From: Nocardia sp. alder85J
GTDB taxonomy: Bacteria > Actinomycetota > Actinomycetes > Mycobacteriales > Mycobacteriaceae
DNA length: 64,000 nucleotides
NCBI RefSeq assembly: GCF_020176955.2
Contig: NZ_JAIUCZ020000003.1
Location: forward strand, 868,001 to 932,000
Reading direction: 5' to 3'
Shown here: positions 1 to 10,554 of the stretch, one piece after another
Layout of the letters: every line of letters starts with the position of its first letter
Position numbering within the stretch: position 1 is the stretch's first letter
The notes under the pieces: model-generated
The model's database searches: none
Told to the model about the DNA's origin: nothing
Seen by the model: the letters and a program-made list of their open reading frames with translations, nothing else
Position numbers and translations under genes: made by a program

Positions 1-1114
1 GCTCCGGCTTGCACCCCTCGCTCGAACCACTCGAGCCACCCGAGCCACTCGAACCACTCCACATGCCGCCCTCGACGTCGACAGTCACAGGCGCCGAGGT
101 GGACCCGTCGAACGCCAGGGTGCCGGAGTAGATCGCGGTGATCGAGTGGGCACCGGTCGTCGTGAACGTGTACGACAATGTGGCGACTCCCGTAGCCGAC
201 ACCGGCACCGGGCTCCCGATATCGACGCCGTCGTCTTGGAACTGCACCGTGCCGCCGTTGGGGACAGGGGCGACGGTCGCTCGCAGAGTGACCGCGCAAT
301 CCTTGGTCGCCTTGGCCGGTGCACTCACGGTCGTCGTTGTCGGGGTGGGCGGCGGCGGCGTACTCGGCAGTGTTATCGCGTCGGTATCCAGCGTGACTGC
401 GCCGTTGAGGGCCAGGAACCTCCCGTTCATGGTGACCCCGGTCGTCACGGTGATCGAAGTCAGCGCAAGGATGCTTCCGGCGAAGTTGGTGTTGGTTCCC
501 AGGGTTGCCGAGCTACCGACCTGCCAGAACACGTTGTTGGCGGCGGCGCCGTTGACGAGTGCGACCACACTGTTCGCTCCGGTGATCAAGGTCGAACCCG
601 CCTGCAGGATGAACACCGCATTGGGGTCGCCCTGCCCGTCCAGGGTGACAGTGCCGTTCAGGCTCATCCCTGCTGCCGCCTTGTACACACCGGGGGTCAG
701 GGTCTGTCCGCCGAGATCAGTGGTCACGGGGGTGGCCGGCGTCCGGCCCGCCGCATCGGTATATGCAGTCTGCAGATCGGTATGTGCTTGCGCCGCGACC
801 GCATCCCCGGGGTGGAGCGCTCCGTTGACCACCGTTCCCGGCGGGAATCCGGTGATTGCGGTCCCGGGGCTGACACCCACGTTGCCGGAGACGGTGGTTG
901 CGCCGGTATTGGTGACCGTGGTGCCACCCAAAACCGCAAAAGATGCGGCCGATCCCAATCCCACCGGCGCCACAGCCGCCGACGCAATACCGCTGGAGAT
1001 CGATTGGGTTACGGCCGTCGTGGCCACGATCGCCGCGATAAGCCAGCCGATGTAAACACGCGCCTTGCGTGGCCTCACTAAAGGGCCGGCGAAGCGCGCC
1101 TCAACTTCTGACAC
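1..1114 (-). CDS. Secreted ice-binding-type protein (DUF3494) with Ig-like domain, 3' end cut by window
   Basis: GTG start at 1114 is preceded by a strong GAGGAGG ribosome site. Residues about 13-45 form a signal peptide: a basic RPRKAR stretch, a hydrophobic helix, then an Ala/Ser cleavage region. Residues about 50-270 read as the DUF3494 ice-binding beta-helix: SFAVLGGTTVTNTG, GNVGVSPG, an alpha-helical insertion with AHTDLQTAYTDAAGR, DLGGQTLTPGVYKAAAG, GDPNAVFILQAGSTL and NNVFWQVGSSATLGT. After a Pro/Thr linker (TPPPPTPTTTT) comes an Ig-like repeat (VQFQDDGVDIG, HSITAIYSGTLAFDGS), then a Gly/Ser-rich stretch running off the window, so the C terminus is unknown. The fold is known from cold-adapted microbes, but many soil actinobacteria carry it without proven ice binding; adhesion or surface display is equally possible. 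The family call is firm, the function is not. Confidence 0.85.
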   Translation of the reverse strand, partial: MSEVEARFAGPLVRPRKARVYIGWLIAAIVATTAVTQSISSGIASAAVAPVGLGSAASFAVLGGTTVTNTGATTVSGNVGVSPGTAITGFPPGTVVNGALHPGDAVAAQAHTDLQTAYTDAAGRTPATPVTTDLGGQTLTPGVYKAAAGMSLNGTVTLDGQGDPNAVFILQAGSTLITGANSVVALVNGAAANNVFWQVGSSATLGTNTNFAGSILALTSITVTTGVTMNGRFLALNGAVTLDTDAITLPSTPPPPTPTTTTVSAPAKATKDCAVTLRATVAPVPNGGTVQFQDDGVDIGSPVPVSATGVATLSYTFTTTGAHSITAIYSGTLAFDGSTSAPVTVDVEGGMWSGSSGSGGSSGSSEGCKPE

Positions 1115-1808
1115 AGGTCCTCCTCAGCATCTCGGTTTTCCGGTTGACTGCCAATTATTCTGCGGGTACTAGTGGAATCAGGTCATCCATTCCGCGACCG
1201 ACACCAGACGCCCTGCCGAATGATCGACCGCAGCCGAAAGACTGTAGGCCGAATCGGTTCTGGCACAGCGGAAACGCGTGCACGGCCGCGAGACACGATG
1301 AAATTTGGGGGATTCAGAGTATGTGGATCGACACAAGCTTGCGCACTGCGGTCGACAAGTCATTGAGCAGGCCGCGGGCGCTGCTCGACATTACTGCTCC
1401 TGTTTACTGATCCTGGACAGTTGATTCATAAAGTCGAGGACGAGAGTAACCTGAACCACAATGGAAGACGGTAGCTCACCAACCCTGAGAACTGCGGATA
1501 TCCCGCCCGAACAGCGTGTCGCCTTGATCATCGAGATGATTACAGATTAATCTCGATCCCCCGCAGGGCGAGATATTGTCAAATCCCGTGGATCGGCGAG
1601 TTACAGGCGACGCGCTGACCGATTTATTTGCCGCTCATCATGTTTCGCTTTCCGGATCGGCATCGGTTGTGCGTGGGTGCCGCCGTGCGGGCCGAGGCCC
1701 GGTGCGAGTGTTGTTGTCCAGCAACGGCACCCCGCGTTCGGCGGCCGTCCCGCCCGGCTGTCTCATCGTGGCGTGCCTGGGCGCGGACCCGAGGACGCCG
1801 GGAATCCG
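1115..1808. other. Gene-poor, relatively A/T-rich intergenic stretch
   Basis: About 690 bases without a supported gene between the divergent side of the ice-binding-type gene and the 3' end of the SnoaL-like gene. The part from about 1130 to 1650 is clearly richer in A and T than the rest of the window. One tiny frame (1461-1550, 29 codons from ATG, ending LIIEMITD) can be read, but it has no ribosome site and no recognisable homology. It may be a decayed gene end. No terminator or RNA gene was identified. Confidence 0.5.
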
Positions 1809-2222
1809 TTAGTCGCCCGCGGCGATCCGCGCGAAGCGGCCGGTGTCCATGTAGTCGCGGAACAGCAGTACGCGGCCGTCGCGCACCCGCACCACGTTCA
1901 CGGCGGTGCGCGAGCGCGTGCGACCCGCCCCCGGCCGGGTCATGTCGACCTCGTTCTCGACGACGATCACCTCAGGGTCCGCGGTCTCGTGGATCTGCGG
2001 GTGGATTCCGTGCACCTCGACGGTCGCCAGGCCACCGGACCACCGCTGCCGGAGATGATCCCGGATGGCGTCGGGCCCCACCAGCCGGGTGGGCATGCCG
2101 GGGATCGGGAACGGGATCTCGAAGACCCCGTCGGGCGCGAACAGTGCGGCGAAGGCGTCGGCGTCGCGGGCGGGCAGTTCGTGGAACATCTGCTCGACCA
2201 GTTCGCGTGGGGTACGGGTCAT
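1809..2222 (-). CDS. SnoaL-like (NTF2 fold) protein
   Basis: 137 residues, the usual size of a single NTF2-like/SnoaL domain. It opens with an amphipathic helix (PRELVEQMFHELPARDADAF), then FAPDGVFEIPFP and VGPDAIRDHLRQRW, and ends with the typical beta strands VNVVRVRDGRVLLFRDYMDTGRF. Members of the fold are small cytoplasmic proteins that bind or isomerise hydrophobic ligands; no substrate can be assigned here. The ATG follows a GAGG ribosome site at 8 nt. The gene is divergent from a TetR regulator, and the inverted repeat between them overlaps a TGTAAT box that could be its -10, so repression by that TetR protein is the simplest reading. Confidence 0.8.
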   Translation of the reverse strand: MTRTPRELVEQMFHELPARDADAFAALFAPDGVFEIPFPIPGMPTRLVGPDAIRDHLRQRWSGGLATVEVHGIHPQIHETADPEVIVVENEVDMTRPGAGRTRSRTAVNVVRVRDGRVLLFRDYMDTGRFARIAAGD

Positions 2223-2251
2223 GGCGAAACCTCTTCTCGGACGGAGGAATT

Positions 2252-2302
2252 ACAAACGGAACGCGCGCCCCGCCAAGTATTCGGAACGATCGCCCCGTTT
2301 GT
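2252..2302. promoter_or_regulatory. Probable TetR operator arms between divergent genes
   Basis: ACAAACGG at 2252-2259 is repeated in inverted orientation as CCGTTTGT at 2295-2302. The left arm overlaps a TGTAAT -10-like box for the SnoaL-like gene on the minus strand, and the right arm lies at the -35 position of the TetR gene promoter. Such placement fits a divergently acting TetR repressor. The arms are 35 nt apart, wide for one dimer, so they may be two half-conserved sites. Confidence 0.5.
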
Positions 2303-2313
2303 CAACGCGCCGG

Positions 2314-2319
2314 TACACT
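2314..2319 (+). promoter_or_regulatory. -10 box (TACACT) of leaderless TetR gene
   Basis: TACACT ends 7 nt before the GTG start at 2327, and no ribosome site is present. This is the usual geometry of a leaderless actinobacterial transcript, and it selects GTG 2327 over the upstream open frame. Confidence 0.55.
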
Positions 2320-2326
2320 CGCCGTT

Positions 2327-2905
2327 GTGACCGACAGCAAGCCCGAGGCGACCGCCGGGCGCCGCACCCAGCGCGCCGACGCCCGCCGCAATCGCGAACG
2401 CGTACTCGCCGCCGCGCGCGAAGCCTTTGCCGCCGAAGGCATTTCGGTCCCTTTGGACGAGATAGCGCGGCGCGCCGGAGTAGGCCCCGGCACGGTCTAT
2501 CGCCACTTCCCCACCAAGGAAGCACTTTTCCACGCCGCAATCCTCGACAACATCGAGCGGATGACCGAAGCGGCCCGATCCCTCACCGGCGCCGACGACG
2601 CGGGCGCGGCCTTCTTCGGCTTCCTGGACCTGGTCGTCACCGAGGGCGGCGTGAAACGTGATCTGGCCGAGGCGATCGGCGATCGTGCCCTCGAATTGTC
2701 CTCCCCGAGAAAGCAATTCCGCGAAGAATTGAACGTGCTGCTGTGCCGGGCGCAGCGTCACGGTGCGGTCCGCGACGACATCGACATCGACGATTTCCTG
2801 CGAATCCTGCAGGGCGCCTTCACCGCCGCCCACTCCGCCGGCCTCGACGCCGAACGCCGCCAGCGCACCTTCGCCGTCGTCTTCGACGGATTGCGCACGC
2901 GCTGA
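2327..2905 (+). CDS. TetR/AcrR family transcriptional regulator
   Basis: 192 residues. The N-terminal helix-turn-helix is clear: RERVLAAAREAFAAEG, then PLDEIARRAGVGPGTVYRHF and PTKEALFHAAI at about residues 25-75. The C-terminal all-helical part binds the unknown inducer; it resembles the SbtR-type C-domain common in actinobacterial regulators (LVVTEGGVKRDLAEAIG, FREELNVLLCRAQRHGAVRDD). The start is GTG 2327, chosen because a TACACT -10 sits 7 nt upstream; the open frame continues upstream but without coding character. The gene is divergent from the SnoaL-like gene and shares an inverted repeat with it, so it probably represses both. Confidence 0.9.
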   Translation: MTDSKPEATAGRRTQRADARRNRERVLAAAREAFAAEGISVPLDEIARRAGVGPGTVYRHFPTKEALFHAAILDNIERMTEAARSLTGADDAGAAFFGFLDLVVTEGGVKRDLAEAIGDRALELSSPRKQFREELNVLLCRAQRHGAVRDDIDIDDFLRILQGAFTAAHSAGLDAERRQRTFAVVFDGLRTR

Positions 2906-2962
2906 ACAACTTCCGCTCGCCACCGCCGGGATCGACACGCCCACACGGCCGGAATCGGCACG

Positions 2963-2990
2963 CCCGCAGCGCCCTTCGACGCGCTGCGGG
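2963..2990. terminator. Bidirectional hairpin between TetR gene and asd
   Basis: CCCGCAGCGC at 2963-2972 and GCGCTGCGGG at 2981-2990 form a perfect 10-bp stem with an 8-nt loop between two convergent genes. There is no U-tract, as is usual in high-GC actinobacteria. Confidence 0.7.
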
Positions 2991-3001
2991 CCGGGATCGG
3001 G

Positions 3002-5305
<2,304 letters not shown>

Positions 5306-5541
5306 GTCGGTCCTCCAAGATCGAAATTATGCTGCTGCCGGCAACCAAGAGTACCGGCCGTCGTCCAGCGTTTATCCGGCAACCTCTGTGGCCTGGCGCA
5401 CCCCGGATGCGGCCCGGTCGCCCGCGGCCGTGCCCGGCAGCGGCGACGGCCACCGGCCGGCGCGCCCGTCGCCACCGAGCCGCGACCCGCGCGCGGTCCG
5501 AATGGCACTCTCCGGTCCCGGTTGCCAGCACTCGGACCCCC

Positions 5542-5571
5542 TTGTGACACACATCACTCCAGGTCGATAAT
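5542..5571 (+). promoter_or_regulatory. Sigma-A-type promoter of the DUF1918 gene
   Basis: TTGTGA at 5542-5547 and GATAAT at 5566-5571 are separated by 18 nt. The -10 ends 6 nt before the ATG at 5578, so the transcript would begin at or next to the start codon (leaderless). Confidence 0.65.
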
Positions 5572-5577
5572 TCGAGC

Positions 5578-5763
5578 ATGCAGGCAAATGTCGGTGACAG
5601 GTTGCTCGTCCACGGCCGGGCCGTGGGGATGCCGGACCACGCCGGGCAGATCGTCGAGGTACGTGGTACCGACGGTGCACCTCCGTACATCGTGCGGTTC
5701 GACGACGGCCATGAGAGCTTGGTGTTCCCGGGACCGGACTCGGTGGTCCGGCACTCCGGCTGA
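5578..5763 (+). CDS. DUF1918 domain protein
   Basis: 61 residues, the full length of the small DUF1918 family found throughout actinobacteria. The conserved pattern is present: VGDRLLVHGRAVGMPDHAGQ, EVRGTDGAPPYIVRFDDGHE and a C-terminal FPGPDSVV. The fold resembles a KOW/SH3-like beta barrel. The biochemical role is unknown. It has its own promoter (5542-5571) with no ribosome site, so translation starts on a leaderless mRNA. It stands alone between ask and the SRPBCC gene. Confidence 0.9.
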   Translation: MQANVGDRLLVHGRAVGMPDHAGQIVEVRGTDGAPPYIVRFDDGHESLVFPGPDSVVRHSG

Positions 5764-5962
5764 GGTCCCCCGTCGCCTCCGGCGACAATTTCCGCGGTGC
5801 CGCCATACATTTGCCGACACCGTCGTTAATGCCCTGTGATAACGGCCGATTCACGCGAATCGACCCGTTCGCAGTTGTGCCATAACAGACCACGTGGTTG
5901 ACGCGACCTGTGACGGTGGAGACAATCGGGCCCTGGGACATCCCGGGGGCTGGAGGCTACGC

Positions 5963-6421
5963 ATGCGCACGAAGACCAACCACCGATTCGTCGTCGACGT
6001 CGATCCCGCGGTGGTGACGGAGGCATTGCTCGCGGTCGAACGCATCCCCGAATGGTCACCGATGCACCGGGACGTCCGCGTGGCAACCCGCGACGAATAC
6101 GACCGGCCGCAGCGCGTATACGCCACGGTCAGTCCGACCGGTACGTCCGATCGGCAGGTGCTGGAATACTCCTACGACGGCGATCGGATCTCCTGGCAGG
6201 TCGTCGAAAGCGGCGCCGGCGGCGGCGGACGCGGCTGGTTCGAGCTCACGGAAACCGAGGAGGGCACCGAGATCTGGTATCACTCCGAGGTGTACCTGCC
6301 AATTCCGGTGCCGGGAATTCTGATGAAACGCAGCTTATCTCGGCTCAATGAAGAAGCCGTGCACAACCTCGCCGAGTTCATCGAGAAATTCCGGTTCGAC
6401 GCGAACTACGAACTGCACTGA
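5963..6421 (+). CDS. SRPBCC (START-like) family protein
   Basis: 152 residues with the polyketide-cyclase/START layout: an N-terminal beta strand and helix (FVVDVDPAVVTEALLAVERI, EWSPMHRDVRVA), a central antiparallel sheet (QVLEYSYDGDRISWQV, GRGWFELTETEEGTEIWY) and the long C-terminal helix (SRLNEEAVHNLAEFIEKF). The fold binds hydrophobic ligands such as lipids or polyketides. Homologous mycobacterial proteins are conserved but uncharacterised. The start is ATG 5963 with GGAGG 6 nt upstream; an upstream GTG at 5894 stays in frame but lacks a ribosome site. It is followed after 42 nt by the LtrA gene on the same strand. Confidence 0.85.
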   Translation: MRTKTNHRFVVDVDPAVVTEALLAVERIPEWSPMHRDVRVATRDEYDRPQRVYATVSPTGTSDRQVLEYSYDGDRISWQVVESGAGGGGRGWFELTETEEGTEIWYHSEVYLPIPVPGILMKRSLSRLNEEAVHNLAEFIEKFRFDANYELH

Positions 6422-6463
6422 GTCCCTGGGGGATCGGGCCGCCGGGCGTGCCACGATGTCCCC

Positions 6464-7672
6464 ATGACCGACGCCCTGCCGACGCGCTTGCGGCCCACCG
6501 CCGAGGACGCCTCGGTGACCCAGCTCGAACTGTTCTTCGATCTGGTGATGGTGTTCGCGTTCACCCAGGTGACCGATCTGGCCGCGCACGAGACCACCGT
6601 GCTGAACCTGTTGCGCGCCTTCCTGGTGCTGGCGGTGATGTGGTGGGTATGGATCGGCTACGCCTGGCTCGGCAACGTGGTCAAGGCCGACGAGGGGCTG
6701 GCCCGGGTGGCCCTGTTCGGGGCCATGGCCACGGCGCTGATCATCGCGCTGACCATCCCGGAAGCGTTCCACAGCAAGCCCGGCGGCTGGCACGGGCCAC
6801 TGGTGTTCGCGCTCGGGTACCTGATCGTGCGGCTGATCCATCTGGGCATGTTCTGGCTGGCCAGCATGCACGATCGGCAGTTGCGCGGGCAGGTGGTGCG
6901 CTGGGCGGCCGGATCCATCACCATCGGCACCGCCCTGCTGATCGTCGCCGGCGCCACCTCGGGAGCGGCCCAGATCTGGCTGTGGATCGCCGCCATCACG
7001 GGCGACATGCTGTGGACGCTGTTGTCCGGCAACGGCTGGCGGCTGACCTCCGCCGGGCATTTCGCCGAGCGGCACGGGCTGGTGATCATCATCGCGCTCG
7101 GCGAGTCGATCGTCTCCATCGGCGTGGGCGTCGCCGGACTGCCGATCTCCGGGCCGATCGTGCTGGGCGCGCTGCTCGGCCTCGCCGTCTCGGGGCTGCT
7201 GTGGTGGGCCTACTTCGACGTGGCCGCGCTGGTGGTGGAGCGGGAGCTGAAGGCCGCGCAGGGCGAGCGACGGGTGCAGATCGCCCGGAACTGCTACACC
7301 TACTGGCATTTCCCGATGGTGGTCGGCATCGCCGGGCTGGCCCTGGCACTGAAGAAACTCCTGCACCAGCTCGGCGGCACCGACGGGCACACCCTCGCCG
7401 AGGCGCTGCCCGCGGTCCCCGTGTACACGCTGTACGGCGGGGTGGCGCTGTATCTGCTCGGGCTGGTCGGGTTCCGGCACTACGCCACCCGGCTGGTGCT
7501 GTGGCCGCGGGTGCTGACGGCGGCGGTGCTGATCGCGCTGCTCCCGGCGGCCGTCGGCATGCCCGCGATCGCCACCCTCGGACTGTTGTGCGCGGTGCTG
7601 GTGGCCCTGATCGCCTGGGAGACCGTGCGCTACGCGGAACCCCGCGACGCCGTCCGGCATGCCGAACCCTGA
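6464..7672 (+). CDS. Low temperature requirement protein A (LtrA) family membrane protein
   Basis: 402 residues. The LtrA signature is at the N terminus: VTQLELFFDLVMVFAFTQVT, followed by about ten hydrophobic segments (for example LLRAFLVLAVMWWVWIGYAW, VALFGAMATALIIAL, LVIIIALGESIVSIGVGVAG). The conserved HGLVIIIALGESI and WWAYFDVAA motifs match the family. It is an integral membrane protein; the name comes from a Listeria cold-growth mutant, and the molecular function is still unknown. No clear ribosome site precedes the ATG. Its 3' end faces the convergent gene at 7686 with only 13 nt between. Confidence 0.88.
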   Translation: MTDALPTRLRPTAEDASVTQLELFFDLVMVFAFTQVTDLAAHETTVLNLLRAFLVLAVMWWVWIGYAWLGNVVKADEGLARVALFGAMATALIIALTIPEAFHSKPGGWHGPLVFALGYLIVRLIHLGMFWLASMHDRQLRGQVVRWAAGSITIGTALLIVAGATSGAAQIWLWIAAITGDMLWTLLSGNGWRLTSAGHFAERHGLVIIIALGESIVSIGVGVAGLPISGPIVLGALLGLAVSGLLWWAYFDVAALVVERELKAAQGERRVQIARNCYTYWHFPMVVGIAGLALALKKLLHQLGGTDGHTLAEALPAVPVYTLYGGVALYLLGLVGFRHYATRLVLWPRVLTAAVLIALLPAAVGMPAIATLGLLCAVLVALIAWETVRYAEPRDAVRHAEP

Positions 7673-7685
7673 GCCGCCGGACCGG

Positions 7686-8483
7686 TCACGGCAGCCGGTT
7701 GTCCGGGGTCTCCCCGATCCGCACCCCGTCCAGCACGGCCCGGCGCATCTGGTGCACGTTCTCCCGCAGCACGTCCCCGATCAGCTCGTCGACCCGGGGA
7801 TCGGCGAGCGCCTGCATCAGGATCCGGAAACTGGTGTCGGTGATCGCGCGGATGATGTCCTCGTGGAACGGCACGTACCGCACCCGGCCGACCTGTGGAT
7901 CGTTGCGGATCAATTCCAGCACCAGCGCGTCGAGTTCGACCCGGTTCTCCTCCAGCGCGGAGGCCAGGTTGCGGGTGTACTGGCCGGTGCGCATCACCTC
8001 GGCGACCTCCTCCAGCACCGCGATGGTCACCGGGCGCTTGACCGTGTCGACGATCGCGCCGAAGAACCGGTTCATCACCACCAGCGCGACCCGGTCGCCG
8101 AACACCTGCTCCGCGACCCGGGCCAGGCGCAGGCCGATCGCGAACAGGCGCAGCAACCGGAACGCCCGGACGTACACGTTCGTCACCGGCACCAGGCCGA
8201 CGATGTCGTACCAGTGGATCAGCAGGTAGGACAGGGTCCAGCCCGCGAATCGCCACCGCCACAGGAATTCCAGGGCGAACACCGCGCACAGCGCATAGTC
8301 GGCGTCGGTCACCAGGCGGGCGGTGTGCGGTGCGACCGAACCGAAGTGGATCCAGCCCAGCCCCGCGACCGCCACCGCGGCGAGCAGCACCATCACCAGA
8401 TCTATCCACAGCTCGGGTCCCAGCCGTACCCGCCGGCCCGCGACCGCCCCCGGCGGCTGTATGGGCGCGCTCACCTGCGACAC
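7686..8483 (-). CDS. Voltage-sensor-like (ion transport superfamily) membrane protein
   Basis: 265 residues. Residues about 20-130 hold four hydrophobic segments; the fourth looks like a voltage-sensor S4 helix with regularly spaced arginines (YVRAFRLLRLFAIGLRLARV). No S5-pore-S6 with a TVGYG-type filter follows. Instead there is a soluble helical tail (residues about 150-265: LEEVAEVMRTGQYTRNLAS, FHEDIIRAITDTSFRIL, LIGDVLRENVHQMRRAVLDG). It may be a voltage-sensor-only protein or proton-channel-like sensor; the ligand or partner is unknown. The start GTG 8483 follows GGAGGAAGGG at a good distance; the open frame extends 37 codons upstream without coding signs. Confidence 0.65.
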   Translation of the reverse strand: MSQVSAPIQPPGAVAGRRVRLGPELWIDLVMVLLAAVAVAGLGWIHFGSVAPHTARLVTDADYALCAVFALEFLWRWRFAGWTLSYLLIHWYDIVGLVPVTNVYVRAFRLLRLFAIGLRLARVAEQVFGDRVALVVMNRFFGAIVDTVKRPVTIAVLEEVAEVMRTGQYTRNLASALEENRVELDALVLELIRNDPQVGRVRYVPFHEDIIRAITDTSFRILMQALADPRVDELIGDVLRENVHQMRRAVLDGVRIGETPDNRLP

Positions 8484-8580
8484 GACGATCCCTTCCTCCG
8501 AACCTGTTCGCGCTGACGTTAGTGCGCGGCAGCGCGCCTGGACAGGGGCCGCCCGCGGCTGCCCACCGGCCTGCGGCTGC

Positions 8581-10197
8581 TCAGTGGCCCGCACCGATGA
8601 TGGCCGCGATATTGCGCTCGGCCAGCGCCGTGATCGTCAGCGACGGATTGACGGTGCCGGTACTGCCCGGGATGGCGGCGCCGTCCATCACGTACAGGCC
8701 GGGGTGACCGTTGACCCGGCCGTTGCCGTCGGTGACCCGGCCCAGCACCGCGCCGCCGAGTGGGTGCGCGGTGAACACCGCGTTCGCGTCGTAGCCCAGC
8801 GGGCTGTAGTCCAGCACCGCGCCCGCGCGTTCGGCGATCCGGTGGTCGACCGTGCGGCAGGCGTCGGCCACCGCATCCTGGGCGCTCTTCGGCCAGGTCA
8901 GCGTCGCCGCGTTGCGGCCGCGGTCGTAGGTGATCCGCGCCCGGGTCGGGTCCAGCACCATGCCGAGCGAGGCCAGCGCCCCGGTCTCCACCGGGATACC
9001 GGGGATGTACCAGCTCTCCAGGGTCAGCGGCGGGCCGGACGCGTCGGTGATGCGGCTGGCGCTGGGCACCCCCTGCCCGAGCCCGGACAGTGTGCTCTCG
9101 CCGCGCGCCAGCACCACGTCGCCGTTGGTGCCCCAGCCGTCGCCCACGTGCTCGTCGAGGTGCGGGAGCAGCCCGGTGGCCTGCGCCCGCACCAGCAGTT
9201 CCGAGGTACCCAGCGAGCCCGCGCCGAGGAACAACCGATCACAGGTGAGGGTGCGCGTGCCGAGCACGGCCCCGGTCGGATCGAGTTTGGTGGCGGTGAC
9301 GACGAATCGGCCGCCGGGCTCCTGCGCGATGGTGTCGACCCGATGGCCCGGATACACCGCCGACCGCCCGGTGTCCTGCGCGTACCGCAGATAGTTCCGA
9401 TTCAGATCGAATTTGGCGCCGTTGGAATTTCCGAGATTACTGCGCGCGGCTGTCGCGGAAGCCCTTGTGGTACCTGCCAATTCGGCGCGGACAATATCCC
9501 AGTCGAAGATCGAATCGTTGGGCAGCGGCTGATATCCGGCCTTGCGCACCTGATCGTCCCAGACCCGGGAGTGGGTGAACGGCACCGAACCGTAGATATC
9601 CGGCGGCAGCGGACTCAATCGCAACATCTGCCGCACCCGCGGGTACCAGATCTTGTCCATTTCATCGTAATCGACTGTGCCACGGAATATCTCGTCGAAA
9701 TAACGACGTTCCGGCGCGACCATCGCACCGGTGAAGACCACCGAACCGCCACCGACCGCCGCGCCGTGCCAGACATCGATACCCGGGAATTCGGTGATGT
9801 CCAGCACGCCGCCGAAATCGGCGAATTGCATGGGCACCTTGGTGACTCCGGTGAACGAGGTGCGATGCCAGAAGCCCCGGCCGTCGGGCAGGTCGTCACC
9901 GGTGAAGATCTCCCGCCAGGGATCGTTCGGCCACCGCGAACCCCGCTCCAGCACGGTGTTGGTCACCCCCGCCGCGGCCAGCCGCAACGCGGTGACCGCC
10001 GCCCCGAAGCCGGAGCCCACCACGATCGCCTCCGAATGCTCGGGCGGATCCGGCAGTGGCGCAAAGATTTCCGGCACCCAGCCGCGAAACAGGTTGTCCC
10101 ACGTCGCATCCGCGCTCGCACCGCCGGCGCGGTACATCCCGGCGGCACCGGACAGCGCCGCCGCGGCGGCGGCACGTAAGAAGACACGTCTGCGCAC
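8581..10197 (-). CDS. choD: Cholesterol oxidase, secreted via Tat
   Basis: Flavoenzyme of the GMC type that oxidises and isomerises cholesterol to cholest-4-en-3-one, using O2 and giving H2O2. 538 residues. The Tat signal is MRRRVFLRAAAAAALSG. The FAD-binding motif is VVGSGFGAAVTALRLAAAG near residue 60. The C-terminal signature matches Streptomyces/Brevibacterium cholesterol oxidases: HPLGGAVLG (catalytic His), NGHPGLYVMDGAAIPGSTG, and VNPSLTITALAERN (catalytic Asn). The Glu of LTLESWYIPGIP aligns with the catalytic Glu of the Streptomyces enzyme. The GTG start has a GGGAGGGG ribosome site. It is monocistronic with its own promoter (10231-10259). It could serve sterol degradation or act on host membranes. 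Confidence 0.9.
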   Translation of the reverse strand: MRRRVFLRAAAAAALSGAAGMYRAGGASADATWDNLFRGWVPEIFAPLPDPPEHSEAIVVGSGFGAAVTALRLAAAGVTNTVLERGSRWPNDPWREIFTGDDLPDGRGFWHRTSFTGVTKVPMQFADFGGVLDITEFPGIDVWHGAAVGGGSVVFTGAMVAPERRYFDEIFRGTVDYDEMDKIWYPRVRQMLRLSPLPPDIYGSVPFTHSRVWDDQVRKAGYQPLPNDSIFDWDIVRAELAGTTRASATAARSNLGNSNGAKFDLNRNYLRYAQDTGRSAVYPGHRVDTIAQEPGGRFVVTATKLDPTGAVLGTRTLTCDRLFLGAGSLGTSELLVRAQATGLLPHLDEHVGDGWGTNGDVVLARGESTLSGLGQGVPSASRITDASGPPLTLESWYIPGIPVETGALASLGMVLDPTRARITYDRGRNAATLTWPKSAQDAVADACRTVDHRIAERAGAVLDYSPLGYDANAVFTAHPLGGAVLGRVTDGNGRVNGHPGLYVMDGAAIPGSTGTVNPSLTITALAERNIAAIIGAGH

Positions 10198-10554
10198 TCG
10201 GCCCCTCCCTCATCACGCTGGCCGCGCGCGAGACTACCGGGTCGAGCGGTGTGGCTCAATAGTGTGTTTGCATGAGTGGGAAGCCGAAAGCCCTGGTGAA
10301 AGCTCCGATCGGGGCAGCGTTCCGGATCCTGATCGCCGATTATGTCTCAACTCACAATGCACCTGTGAACATCGGCGGCGCCGGTCGCCCGGCAGGAGCG
10401 CGCACGGGCGCCCGGCGCAGCCCGGCCCGACCGGGGATTCGGCGGTGCGGGATCGGCGCGCGCACCGCGGTGCCGATCGACCGCCGACAGCGCCCGGCAC
10501 CGGGCTCGCGATCGGCCTCGGCGGGTAGTGCGCAGGGCTTCCGGCAGCGCGAAC
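10198..10554. other. Intergenic region: gatD 3' side and cholesterol oxidase upstream region
   Basis: About 357 bases. Near the gatD stop there are inverted repeats (GATCGGC at 10451-10457 with GCCGATC at 10472-10478; GCCCGG/CCGGGC around 10492-10505) that could end gatD transcription. The cholesterol oxidase promoter lies at 10231-10259. The plus-strand frame from 10272 overlaps gatD and shows no family motif, so it is not called. Confidence 0.5.
10231..10259 (-). promoter_or_regulatory. Promoter of the cholesterol oxidase gene
   Basis: On the minus strand TTGAGC (10259-10254) and TAGTCT (10236-10231) are separated by exactly 17 nt. The expected transcript start near 10224 leaves a leader of about 27 nt carrying GGGAGGGG before the GTG at 10197. 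Confidence 0.65.

Noticed and set aside
138..1081. Two plus-strand frames of about 305 and 311 codons
   Set aside because: They lie opposite the ice-binding-type gene, which has a signal peptide, ribosome site and family motifs; the plus frames have none.
1461..1550. 29-codon frame in the A/T-rich gap
   Set aside because: No ribosome site, promoter or recognisable homology; kept only as a note in the gap entry.
1628..2326. Upstream extension of the TetR reading frame
   Set aside because: It is Arg/Ala/Pro-rich shadow sequence opposite the SnoaL-like gene; the -10 at 2314 places the start at 2327.
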